Of a DNA stretch of 64,000 nt, positions 1 to 6,126 are shown in pieces; within the stretch, counting starts at the first letter, position 1; each line of letters starts with the position of its first letter. The stretch is taken from contig JAHJTV010000031.1 of the NCBI GenBank assembly GCA_018829445.1, forward strand, positions 1 through 64,000, in the 5' to 3' direction. Under the pieces are notes generated by a model. It did not search any database. It was given only the letters and a program-made list of their open reading frames with translations, and had not been told where the DNA came from. This DNA is from a bacterium. GTDB taxonomy: Bacteria; SAR324; XYD2-FULL-50-16. A program made the position numbers and the translations under genes.

Positions 1-48
1 AAATTGGTTTTATCATCCCAGAAGAGTCAAATTAGACTTCTTAAATCC

Positions 49-167
49 GGAGAACAAATTTATCAACCGGACCGCTGATCGCCGCCGATAAGTTCAAGTT
101 GGGTGATTCTGGTAATTCTATCTAAGAATCAAGTTTTGTGCAGCGGCCAGTTTTAACGGTGTTCGGT
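49..167 (+). repeat. attC-like site 1 (integron cassette recombination site)
   Basis: This imperfectly palindromic site of 119 bp resembles those at 639-926, 1611-1729 and 3179-3303. Its left box is GGAGAAC (49-55) and its right box is GTTCGGT (161-167). The inner arms AACCGG-A-CCGCTG and CAGCGGCCAGTT pair across the site and leave one unpaired A on the left arm, as in integron attC hairpins. CCGG to the right-hand GTT is 94 bp, the same spacing as in the site at 1611. The right box does not match canonical GTTRRRY exactly, so this is an unusual attC family or a decayed one. Confidence 0.72.
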
Positions 168-215
168 GTCTCATATGGGATGGTCTTTTACATCAATAAT
201 CTATGAGAAACTCTC

Positions 216-630
216 ATGAAAAGTGATATAAAAAAAATTGAGCAGGTGCTTTATAGAGTTTGTCATGCTGTGGATCAAGGACAAATAAATAGTTTTGTCA
301 ATCTCTTCCACCTAGAAGGTAGATTCATCATAACCTGGGAAGAAAATAGAAAATATACAGGGCATGAGGAGATTCAAAAATGGATTACAAATTATGACAA
401 TACTCTTAGATCTTCAATGAAATATCTTCGCCATAAAATCACATGCCCAATGATTGATGTCAGTGGACAGTGCGACTGCCTATTCTTATCTCGATGTAGA
501 AGCAGCCCCCAAAGATAATAATCACGTCACAATAACCATTGGCCGCTACGAAGACCAATTAGTGAGGGTAGGTGACAATTGGCTACTAAAAGAAAAAATT
601 GTATTTATGGAAAATATATATGCAATTTGA
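216..630 (+). pseudogene. SnoaL/NTF2-like domain protein, frameshifted
   Basis: The reading frame opens at ATG 216 and runs about 84 codons, matching the first half of a SnoaL-like (NTF2-fold) protein: an N-terminal helix, then a strand resembling DLFHLEGRF and a helix around residues 50-60. Near 466-470 the frame is lost by one base. From about 470 the +1 frame continues with SATAYSYLDVEAAP, then GRYEDQLVRVGDNWLLKEK, and stops at TGA 628-630, which supplies the missing C-terminal strands. It is the only gene of its cassette (162-920). The frameshift is either a real inactivating indel or a sequencing error. The family includes small hydrolases and isomerases; no specific function can be given. 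Confidence 0.7.
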
Positions 631-638
631 AGGTTGAC

Positions 639-926
639 ACCGAACAAATGTTTACACCGGACTGCAGTGTGCCATGAACAAAGCAAGAATCAGCAGGATC
701 CGAGCTTTGATGCTGTGCAAGAGATGAGGATAGGCCCCTCGGAATCGGTTTGTAGAGACTGACTCCAAATGAATTGAGAGATTCACGTACGGTTCTGTGA
801 GAGGTTTAGGGGGAAGTTCCCTTTATCTACTCGACTATCGCCGCTGCAGTTCTCAAATTGGGAGGTCCTGATTAAATTACCTTAAGGTAAAACCCGGTTT
901 AGCGGCCGGTTATAACGGTGTTAGTG
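639..926 (+). repeat. attC-like site 2, interrupted by a group II intron remnant
   Basis: The left part (639-666) and right part (836-926) together form a site like those at 49, 1611 and 3179. The left box ACCGAAC lies within GACACCGAAC (636-645). That ten-mer is the exact reverse complement of GTTCGGTGTC at 161-170, the start of the same cassette. The right box is GTTAGTG (920-926). The join CCGGACTGCA / TATCGCCGCTGCAG reproduces the uninterrupted sequence of sites 3 and 5 once 667-835 is removed. The right box also contains the stop codon of hicB. Confidence 0.75.
667..835 (+). mobile_element. Stripped group II intron remnant (169 bp, no ORF) inside attC
   Basis: The insert begins GTGTGCC, matching the group II 5' consensus GUGYG, and ends CTACTCGAC, matching the 3' AY rule and the domain VI branch region. 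Just upstream is a domain V 3' strand (CACGTACGGTTC, about 784-795), then a domain VI hairpin (AGGGGGAA, then TTCCCT, 808-823). The 5' strand of domain V is degenerate, and no reverse transcriptase is present, so most of domains I-IV has been deleted. The insertion is precise: its removal recreates the attC sequence seen at 1629 and 3202. Such an element could not move by itself. Confidence 0.75.
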
Positions 927-1262
927 AGTTGAGGTTATGTACTTCTCGGCAGCAGCGGCGAGTAACTCTGATCTTTTCATGGCGTGTTTGCCACGGTACT
1001 CATCTATATCTTTTAACAACGATTCAGGAAACATGACATTGAATCGTCTTTTTGGCTCATTGGCTTTTTGACTCTTAGGCTTAGGAATTGGTTTTCCATG
1101 TTTTTTTGCTGTCTCAATCCAAAGATTCATGGCAATTTCAATTTCTTGAAGTGCTTCTTCAGGTGTTTCTCCAAATGCAGAACAACCTTTGAGCTCTTCA
1201 ATTTCAGCTATATAATCACCTTCTCCATCTGGATCAGGAAAGATTTTTACTGTATATTCCAT
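921..1262 (-). CDS. hicB: HicB family antitoxin
   Basis: The protein has 113 residues. The N-terminal half (about 1-65) is a HicB partial-RNase-H-like fold with the typical DGEGDYIAEIEELKGCSAFG run and a following PEEAL helix. The C-terminal third (RRFNVMFPESLLKDIDEY, KRSELLAAAAEKYI) is a ribbon-helix-helix DNA-binding segment. It follows hicA by 2 bp in a toxin-first operon, the usual order for hicAB. It would neutralise HicA and repress the operon promoter at 1542-1570. The stop codon TTA (921-923 on the + strand) starts exactly at the predicted cassette crossover, so the gene fills its cassette to the edge. The gene runs against the array direction, which is tolerated for toxin-antitoxin cassettes carrying their own promoter. 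Confidence 0.9.
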   Translation of the reverse strand: MEYTVKIFPDPDGEGDYIAEIEELKGCSAFGETPEEALQEIEIAMNLWIETAKKHGKPIPKPKSQKANEPKRRFNVMFPESLLKDIDEYRGKHAMKRSELLAAAAEKYITSTH

Positions 1263-1264
1263 GG

Positions 1265-1501
1265 CTATTCTCCATCGATCAACTTGATTGCTTGCCTTAC
1301 TTGGTAAGCTTTAGCTTTACCATCTTTCTTCTTCTGGGCATTAATCGGAGTGTCAATATCAGGGTGAACAAAAATATGGTGGCTACTACTAATCCTATCA
1401 AGAACAAAGCCATTATCCTCAAGCCAAGTAACAAAGTCTTGAAACTTAACATTATTGGGATTGTTTCTAATCTTCTGGTTTTTCTTGCCAGCTTTAGTCA
1501 T
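1265..1501 (-). CDS. hicA: HicA family mRNA interferase toxin
   Basis: The protein has 78 residues and a double-stranded-RNA-binding-like fold. The conserved histidine lies in SSSHHIFVHPD (residues about 38-48), and the N-terminal helix is followed by FVTWLEDNGFVLDRI, all typical of HicA. HicA toxins cleave mRNA, and the histidine is catalytic in the family. The protein is somewhat longer than minimal HicA because of a lysine-rich N-terminus (KAGKKNQKIRN). No clear Shine-Dalgarno precedes the ATG at 1501. The promoter lies 40-70 bp upstream. The gene sits with hicB in one cassette between two attC-like sites. Confidence 0.9.
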   Translation of the reverse strand: MTKAGKKNQKIRNNPNNVKFQDFVTWLEDNGFVLDRISSSHHIFVHPDIDTPINAQKKKDGKAKAYQVRQAIKLIDGE

Positions 1502-1541
1502 TGATAATTAGTTGTGAAATAAGGTTTTGAGATACATTTTG

Positions 1542-1570
1542 ATTTTAATGTGTAATTACACATTTGTCAA
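1542..1570 (-). promoter_or_regulatory. hicAB promoter with palindromic operator in the spacer
   Basis: Read on the minus strand, TTGACA (1570-1565) is followed after exactly 17 bp by TAAAAT (1547-1542), a near-consensus sigma-70 promoter. The spacer is occupied by the perfect 18-bp palindrome AATGTGTAATTACACATT (1547-1564). A dimeric HicB ribbon-helix-helix bound there would block RNA polymerase, so this is the likely autoregulatory operator. Confidence 0.75.
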
Positions 1571-1610
1571 TGCATCGACTGGATAAAACGATGTTTAATG
1601 TATTTGATTT

Positions 1611-1729
1611 CACTACCAAATTTATTAACCGGACTGCATATCGCCACTGCAGACCAAAAGTTACGTAGTCTTGGCAGATTCATCTTAAATCGTAATCCGG
1701 CGTAGCAGCCGGTTATAATGGTGTTATGC
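1611..1729 (+). repeat. attC-like site 3
   Basis: This uninterrupted site has 119 bp. Its left box CACTACC (1611-1617) differs by one base from the complement of GTTAGTG (920-926), the start of the hicAB cassette. Its right box is GTTATGC (1723-1729). The arms TTAACCGG-A-CTGC and GCAGCCGGTTATAA pair, again with a single unpaired A on the left arm. CCGG-to-GTT spacing is 94 bp. Confidence 0.75.
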
Positions 1730-1780
1730 TGAAAAACTTTTAATCATACAAAAATCGAATAGATAAATTTGAGGTTTTGA

Positions 1781-2185
1781 ATGGCGATAATGATACACTA
1801 TTGGACTCATGACGTAGAAAAGATCATGAAATACTATATTGAAAAGCTCGCCTTTGATTTGGAATATCGGCAACCCTCCGATAGCGCGGCCAATTTTTGT
1901 ATTCTGAGAATGGCAGACTCTAAGATTATGTTCGCTATCGCGCCATCATCTCAGATCCTGCCGGATCGGAAAGACTATTTAGTTCTTCAAAACATCAACA
2001 AAAGAACTGGTAGTCCCGGGCTTATTTCAGTTTATATTGGCATAAATGATATCAACGGGTATTTCAAGAAGATCAAAAATAATAAAGCCGAGATAATAGA
2101 ACCTATCTGGGATACGCCTTGGAATCTTCGACAATTTTCGGTTCTTGATCCGGATGAGAACATTACTACTTTTTTTTCCGAATAA
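1781..2185 (+). CDS. Glyoxalase/VOC superfamily protein
   Basis: The protein has 134 residues with two beta-alpha-beta-beta-beta modules of the vicinal-oxygen-chelate fold: HDVEKIMKYYIEKLAFDLEYR at the N-terminus, and a C-terminal strand set ending in FSVLDPDENITTFF. The N-terminal metal-ligand histidine is possible (IHYWTHD). The final metal-binding glutamate is not clearly placed: DENITTFF has E in the turn instead of on the strand. It may therefore act as a binding or resistance protein (bleomycin-resistance-like) and not as glyoxalase I. It is the only gene of its cassette (1724-2431). The substrate is unknown. Confidence 0.75.
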   Translation: MAIMIHYWTHDVEKIMKYYIEKLAFDLEYRQPSDSAANFCILRMADSKIMFAIAPSSQILPDRKDYLVLQNINKRTGSPGLISVYIGINDINGYFKKIKNNKAEIIEPIWDTPWNLRQFSVLDPDENITTFFSE

Positions 2186-2313
2186 GTAAGGTGGATCACT
2201 CCTTATCTTGATGAGAGCGGGCAGTAACAGGTTCGATTATTGAGTCTCAAATATAGAACCAACCGAAATTTACTTGTTTTGGCTAGCTGCTGAAAAACAG
2301 TGAAAACATTGGG

Positions 2314-2437
2314 GCGTAACATTTTTTTGCAGCCGACAGCCCCGCACTTTTTGTGGCCTATTGTTGCCCAATGGTTCACAACCTTTTACTGTGTTGTCCA
2401 AGTTCAGTGTCGTCTGCAGCTAAAAAACGCGTTCTGC
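2314..2437 (+). repeat. attC-like site 4, divergent sequence
   Basis: The left box is GCGTAAC (2314-2320), one base off the complement of GTTATGC (1723-1729), the start of its cassette. The right box is GTTCTGC (2431-2437). The arms TTTTTTGCAG-C-CGACA and TGTCGTCTGCAGCTAAAAAA pair. The length of 124 bp is attC-like, but the sequence is unrelated to the other sites, as is common when cassettes come from different sources. Confidence 0.6.
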
Positions 2438-2546
2438 TCCATAAGCTTTTGCCATAAGTATAATTGACCACTTAAATTGACCATGTTAATTTATTCATAG
2501 TCATAATGCTTTTTAAAAAATCCATCAGTACTGGGAGATTAATAAA

Positions 2547-2780
2547 ATGAAGACAATGGCAATTAGTCAATTTAAAACGCATGCTTTAAAAATCATTGAT
2601 CAAATAACAAAAGATCACGAGTCATTGGTAATTACCAAGAGAGGTAAACCCGTTGCCCGAATATTACCGTTTGAGGACAATGAAAACGTGGCCAAGCCCG
2701 GTCAACTTGCAGATACACTTGTTTTTGAACAAGACATTATTGCTCCTCTTGGAGAAGAAATGTGGGAGGTATGTTCATGA
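2547..2780 (+). CDS. Phd/YefM family antitoxin
   Basis: The protein has 77 residues. The N-terminal segment MKTMAISQFKTHALKIIDQI and the following VITKRGKPVARILPF are the hallmark of Phd/YefM DNA-binding antitoxins, and the acidic C-terminus would bind and block the toxin. It overlaps the downstream PIN-domain gene by 4 bp (ATGA), so the two are translationally coupled. Two TTGACC hexamers (2464-2469 and 2477-2482) lie upstream and could be -35 elements, and a weak AGGAG-like site (CTGGGAG, 2531-2537) precedes the ATG. It is part of cassette 2432-3297. Function as a transcriptional autorepressor is inferred from the family. Confidence 0.88.
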   Translation: MKTMAISQFKTHALKIIDQITKDHESLVITKRGKPVARILPFEDNENVAKPGQLADTLVFEQDIIAPLGEEMWEVCS

Positions 2781-3175
2781 AGTATTTGCTTGATACTCAT
2801 ACTTGGATTTGGTGGCACATGAATCCTTCAAACCTGTCTAAAAAAGTAAAGCAGTTAATTTTGGATACCAATAATTACAGTGAACTTCTGTTGTCATCGA
2901 TTTCGCCTTGGGAATTTAGTAAGCTTCTTGAAAAGAAAAGGATTGGGATCTCTTGTAATCCTGAAGATTGGTTGAAAAAAGCACTAAAAATGCCAAAATT
3001 TCGGTTGGTTGAACTCTCACCCAGTATCGCTTATCGTTCTACGGTATTGCCACAACCTTTTCATAATGACCCAGGTGATCAAATCATCGTTGCAACGGCA
3101 AGAGAGGAGAATGCGACCATTTTAACTAAGGACGATAATATTCAAAAATACGATCATGTAAAGAGTATTTGGTAA
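2777..3175 (+). CDS. PIN-domain ribonuclease toxin
   Basis: The PIN domain spans the whole protein of about 132 residues. Acidic catalytic residues are visible in YLLDTHTWIWW (D near position 6), SPWEFSK, DPGDQIIVATA and TKDDNI. The first strand and the HTWIWW motif match the Phd-partnered subgroup of PIN toxins. I take ATG 2777 as the start because GGAGGT (2765-2770) sits 6 bp upstream and the ATG overlaps the antitoxin stop; an in-frame GTG at 2762 would swallow that ribosome site. It probably cleaves RNA, and the exact target is unknown. Confidence 0.88.
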   Translation: MKYLLDTHTWIWWHMNPSNLSKKVKQLILDTNNYSELLLSSISPWEFSKLLEKKRIGISCNPEDWLKKALKMPKFRLVELSPSIAYRSTVLPQPFHNDPGDQIIVATAREENATILTKDDNIQKYDHVKSIW

Positions 3176-3178
3176 TAT

Positions 3179-3303
3179 GCAGAACAGAGCAAATGTTTAC
3201 CCCGGACTGCATATCGCCGCTGCAGATCTCAAGTTAGGTGGTTTTAGTAAGTTCATCAATTAGTCAACCATCTGTGTGGCGACCGGTGAATTCTGCGTTA
3301 TCG
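3179..3303 (+). repeat. attC-like site 5
   Basis: The core CCGGACTGCATATCGCC (3202-3218) is identical to site 3 except for one base. CCGG to the right-hand GTT (3297) is 95 bp, close to the 94 bp of sites 1 and 3. The box GCAGAAC (3179-3185) is the exact complement of GTTCTGC (2431-2437), the start of its cassette, but it lies 5 bp further out than in the other sites, so a small insertion may have occurred. The right arm (GGCGACCGG) is more diverged. A GTGTG at 3274 leaves open that an intron begins inside the right arm. Confidence 0.6.
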
Positions 3304-3589
3304 CGCCGAGGGTTTTAACGCGCACCGAAGGCAACACGGAAGCATCCGTCATGGCAAGGATGTGGAGGTGCACCGGAGTCCCCAGGCCGTGGCATGTAAG
3401 AAGAGACGCACTGTAGAATCCGGGAAGCCCCAATGGTTTCCTGTCGTGAAGACAGCAACAAAATGGTATACAGTTATTGAGGCAATGATGTTGAGGAGTA
3501 AACACAAATCATTCGGTTTAGCCGGTTTCATCCAGGCAAAAAGCGCGGATTTGCTTTTCTGGGATTGGAAGTAGCTAAACTATTATTCA

Positions 3590-3733
3590 CGGAAACGCAG
3601 CGACAACACAGGGTGTGGGCTTAAAGCAATCGTTCGGCGCGACAGTGAGTGCAACCGAAGAACCGGATGCGAGAAAACCGCACGTCCGGGTCTGTGCAGG
3701 GGACTGCTGGTAACAGAGGTTCCTACCGTGAGA
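3590..3733 (+). mobile_element. Group II intron 3' remnant (domains V and VI)
   Basis: Domain V is clear at 3660-3692. GAACCGGATGCG pairs with CGCACGTCCGGGTC across an AGAAAAC loop, which matches the 34-nt group II consensus with the catalytic AAC/AGC-type triad region. Domain VI follows as a hairpin (GGGACTGCTG, GTAA, CAGAGGTTCC) with the usual TACC branch region, and the 3' end lies near 3730-3733. Upstream, 3304-3590 carries no recognisable protein or reverse transcriptase; it may be residual domain I-IV sequence. It is a dead relic in the VapBC cassette, distinct in sequence from the remnant at 667-835. Confidence 0.72.
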
Positions 3734-3754
3734 ACCCCCCAAAAAGAAATCACC

Positions 3755-3800
3755 TTGACCTATTATGCATAATTAAGTGAAACTATATGCATAAGGAGGT
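3755..3800 (+). promoter_or_regulatory. vapBC promoter region with paired TATGCATA operators
   Basis: Two copies of the palindrome TATGCATA (about 3764-3771 and 3786-3793) are 22 bp apart, two helical turns, just before a strong ribosome site AAGGAGGT (3793-3800) and the vapB ATG at 3806. A TTGACC (3755-3760) precedes them. The arrangement fits cooperative VapB-VapC autorepression. Confidence 0.55.
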
Positions 3801-3805
3801 GCATT

Positions 3806-4000
3806 ATGAGAACAACATTAGATTTATCAGAAGAATTGCTTAAAGAAGCGATGCAAGCAACAAATATCAAAACCAAAACAAAAGTCATTACTATTGCCTT
3901 GGAAGAGTTGGTGAGAAAATCAAAAATCTCAGCATTGAAAAAATATAAAGGAAAAGTGAATTTAAATATCGATCTCAATAAATTGAGAGATCGTAAATGA
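3806..4000 (+). CDS. vapB: VapB-type antitoxin (ribbon-helix-helix)
   Basis: The protein has 64 residues. It opens with MRTTLDLSEELLKEAMQAT, the ribbon-helix-helix arm and first helix typical of type II VapB proteins (VapB_antitoxin family). TKTKVITIALEELVRKSK forms the second helix, and a short basic C-terminal tail would wrap the toxin. It overlaps vapC by 4 bp (ATGA) and has a strong ribosome site at 3793-3800. It should bind its own promoter at the TATGCATA pair. It belongs to the last cassette of the array (3298-4454). Confidence 0.88.
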   Translation: MRTTLDLSEELLKEAMQATNIKTKTKVITIALEELVRKSKISALKKYKGKVNLNIDLNKLRDRK

Positions 4001-4377
4001 AAGTACTCATCGATTCCTCAGTCTGGATTGATTATTTCAGATCGGGAGATGAAACAAACGAGTTGGACTATCTCATTGATGACAATATAATTTATATCAA
4101 CGATCTCATCTTAACTGAGCTTGTTCCTTATTTAAGACTTCTGCGTCAGACATCTCTGATTGAAGTTTTAAATGAAGTCCCAAAACTGCGCCTGACAATT
4201 GACTGGCAACAAATCCAAGATTTTCAATTCACCTGTTTGAAAAACGGAATAAACGGAATTGGAATTCCAGATTTGATCATTGCTCAAAACGCGATCCTAA
4301 ATGAAAGTTCAATATATTCATTGGATAAGCATTTCCGTTTATTGTCAGATACTCTTCAATTCGAGCTGTATCAGTAA
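3997..4377 (+). CDS. vapC: VapC-type PIN-domain ribonuclease toxin
   Basis: The protein has 126 residues. Four acidic PIN-domain positions can be seen: LIDSSVWIDYF (D6, D12), LTELVPYL (E), GIPDLIIAQNA (D) and SLDKHFR (D). DSSVWIDYF is the classical VapC opening. These toxins are Mg2+-dependent RNases, often specific for tRNA; the target here is unknown. It is translationally coupled to vapB. The stop at 4375-4377 lies 4 bp before the terminal attC-like site, so the cassette is compact at its 3' end. Confidence 0.9.
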   Translation: MKVLIDSSVWIDYFRSGDETNELDYLIDDNIIYINDLILTELVPYLRLLRQTSLIEVLNEVPKLRLTIDWQQIQDFQFTCLKNGINGIGIPDLIIAQNAILNESSIYSLDKHFRLLSDTLQFELYQ

Positions 4378-4381
4378 ACCG

Positions 4382-4460
4382 GGTTAACAAGTGTATACAC
4401 CCTTCCATCCCCGCCGTTCGTGCCTCACTCTGGGGCTGGCGGGTGATGCTGGTGTTGAAA
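4382..4460 (+). repeat. Possible terminal attC-like site 6
   Basis: This 79-bp site starts with GGTTAAC (4382-4388) and ends with GTTGAAA (4454-4460). Inner arms ACACC..ATC.CCGCC and GGCGG..GAT..GGTGT pair. It follows vapC directly, where the array's last attC would be expected. Complementarity to the start of its cassette (GTTATCG, 3297) is only partial (5 of 7, including the fixed AAC). It could alternatively be a terminator hairpin for vapBC. Confidence 0.42.
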
Positions 4461-4602
4461 CGCAGATTAAGTCTATAATTCTGCAGATTGATCTTTTTAT
4501 CTCTCTTTTAACAGATTACTTGGCAACCTTGCCTTGAATTAAGGACTTACTGGGCCTATTCTCAGTTTGGTGGCGATCCGGCCGGCATGAAAGCGGTGAA
4601 TC

Positions 4603-4646
4603 CGCGACTCAGGATAAGTCTTTGAACAGATTTATCCTGAGTCGCG
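4603..4646 (-). terminator. Perfect 15-bp hairpin downstream of gdhA
   Basis: CGCGACTCAGGATAA (4603-4617) and TTATCCTGAGTCGCG (4632-4646) are exact reverse complements around a 14-nt loop. It lies 20 bp past the gdhA stop and separates gdhA from the accessory array. No long T run follows on the minus strand, so it may act as a transcript-stabilising end or a bidirectional terminator. Confidence 0.65.
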
Positions 4647-4666
4647 TGTGTTTTATTGCGAGAAGA

Positions 4667-6016
4667 CTAAACCAGTCCCTGATCCTGCATGGCGTTGACA
4701 ACTTTGAGGAAGCCGGCGATGTTGGCCCCGGCAACATAATTGCCAGGCTGTCCATAAGTTTCGGCAGCCCCTATACAGGCAGTATGAATGCTTTTCATGA
4801 TCTCCTTGAGACGATTATCTACTTCCTCTTTGGGCCAGTTTAACCGCATGCTGTTCTGGCTCATTTCAAGACCTGATACAGCTACGCCACCGGCATTTGC
4901 TGCTTTTCCCGGACCGTACAGAATCTTGCTGTCTAAATAGTGACTAATAGCATCAGGTGTGGATGGCATGTTTGCACCCTCGGCAATCAGTTTGATTCCA
5001 TTATTGATCAGGTTTGTTGCATCCTTATGGTTGACTTCGTTCTCCGTTGCACTGGGGAAAGCACAATCAGCTTTATGATTCCACAAGGGATTATGGTCAA
5101 GGGATTTATCAACGGGAGTATAAACAGCACCCGGGTATTGATCCACATATTCTGAAATTCTACCGCGCTTAATGTTTTTTAGTTTCATAATAAATGCAAG
5201 TTTATCGGAATCAATACCCTCTTCATCATAGATATATCCGGATGAATCAGAGAGTGTGATCGGTTTGGCTCCCATTTCCAGCAGTTTTTCCACAGTGTAC
5301 TGGGCTACATTCCCAGAACCGGAAACCAGGCATACTTTTCCAGTCAGATCATCATTCCTTGTTGCCAACATTTCACTGGCAAAATAGACACACCCGTATC
5401 CTGTTGCTTCAGGCCTAATCAGACTTCCTCCCCAGGCAATGCTTTTCCCGGTTAATACACCCGTGAATTCATTTCGCAGTTTTTTGTACATTCCAAACAA
5501 AAAGCCGATTTCACGACCACCAACACCGATATCACCTGCCGGGACATCAGTATTTGGTCCAATGTGACGAAACAGTTCCGACATAAAACTCTGGCAGAAG
5601 CGCATCACTTCATTGTCGGATTTTCCCTTGGGATCAAAATCTGATCCTCCCTTACCGCCTCCCATTGGCAGGGTAGTAAGCGCATTTTTGAAAACCTGCT
5701 CAAACGCCAGAAACTTCAAAATACTCAGGTTTACGGAAGGGTGAAAGCGAAGACCGCCTTTGTAGGGACCAATGGCGCTATTCATTTCAATTCGAAACCC
5801 CCGGTTAACCTGGACTTGTCCTGAATCATCCATCCAGGGAACACGGAATTGAATAACTCTTTCAGGTTCTGTAACTCTTTCAATAATGCGTGATTGACCA
5901 TATTCAGGATTTCTGTCCAGTACCGGTCGCACCGATTCCAATACTTCCTGTACGGCCTGGTGAAATTCCTTTTGATCGGGATCTCTATCTTTAACAAACT
6001 TCATAGCATCTTGCAT
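4667..6016 (-). CDS. gdhA: NADP-type glutamate dehydrogenase
   Basis: The protein has 449 residues, full length for the small hexameric class. It interconverts 2-oxoglutarate plus ammonia and glutamate. The substrate and catalytic region is visible: AIGPYKGGLRFHPSV, then LPMGGGKGGSDFDPKGKSD with the reactive lysines, then TDVPAGDIGVGGREIG. The Rossmann motif GSGNVAQY (about 235-242) binds the nucleotide, and the lack of an acidic residue directly after that strand plus overall similarity favour NADP(H). AAGGAG lies about 7 bp before the ATG. It is a single-gene unit ending in a hairpin, and probably serves ammonia assimilation. Confidence 0.95.
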   Translation of the reverse strand: MQDAMKFVKDRDPDQKEFHQAVQEVLESVRPVLDRNPEYGQSRIIERVTEPERVIQFRVPWMDDSGQVQVNRGFRIEMNSAIGPYKGGLRFHPSVNLSILKFLAFEQVFKNALTTLPMGGGKGGSDFDPKGKSDNEVMRFCQSFMSELFRHIGPNTDVPAGDIGVGGREIGFLFGMYKKLRNEFTGVLTGKSIAWGGSLIRPEATGYGCVYFASEMLATRNDDLTGKVCLVSGSGNVAQYTVEKLLEMGAKPITLSDSSGYIYDEEGIDSDKLAFIMKLKNIKRGRISEYVDQYPGAVYTPVDKSLDHNPLWNHKADCAFPSATENEVNHKDATNLINNGIKLIAEGANMPSTPDAISHYLDSKILYGPGKAANAGGVAVSGLEMSQNSMRLNWPKEEVDNRLKEIMKSIHTACIGAAETYGQPGNYVAGANIAGFLKVVNAMQDQGLV

Positions 6017-6126
6017 AACAAATCTCCTTTTGTATTAGACAAGTTGAATAGGGTCTCTTCAAGTTGAAGAGACGTTTCTGGAAAGAGAAAATATCTTTAG
6101 TATTTCAGCTCCAGAGTAAAAATGGA

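Noticed and set aside
3362..3574. 70-codon ORF just before the group II domain V at 3660
   Set aside because: It matches neither a reverse transcriptase nor any family I know, and lies in likely intron RNA sequence; no convincing ribosome site.
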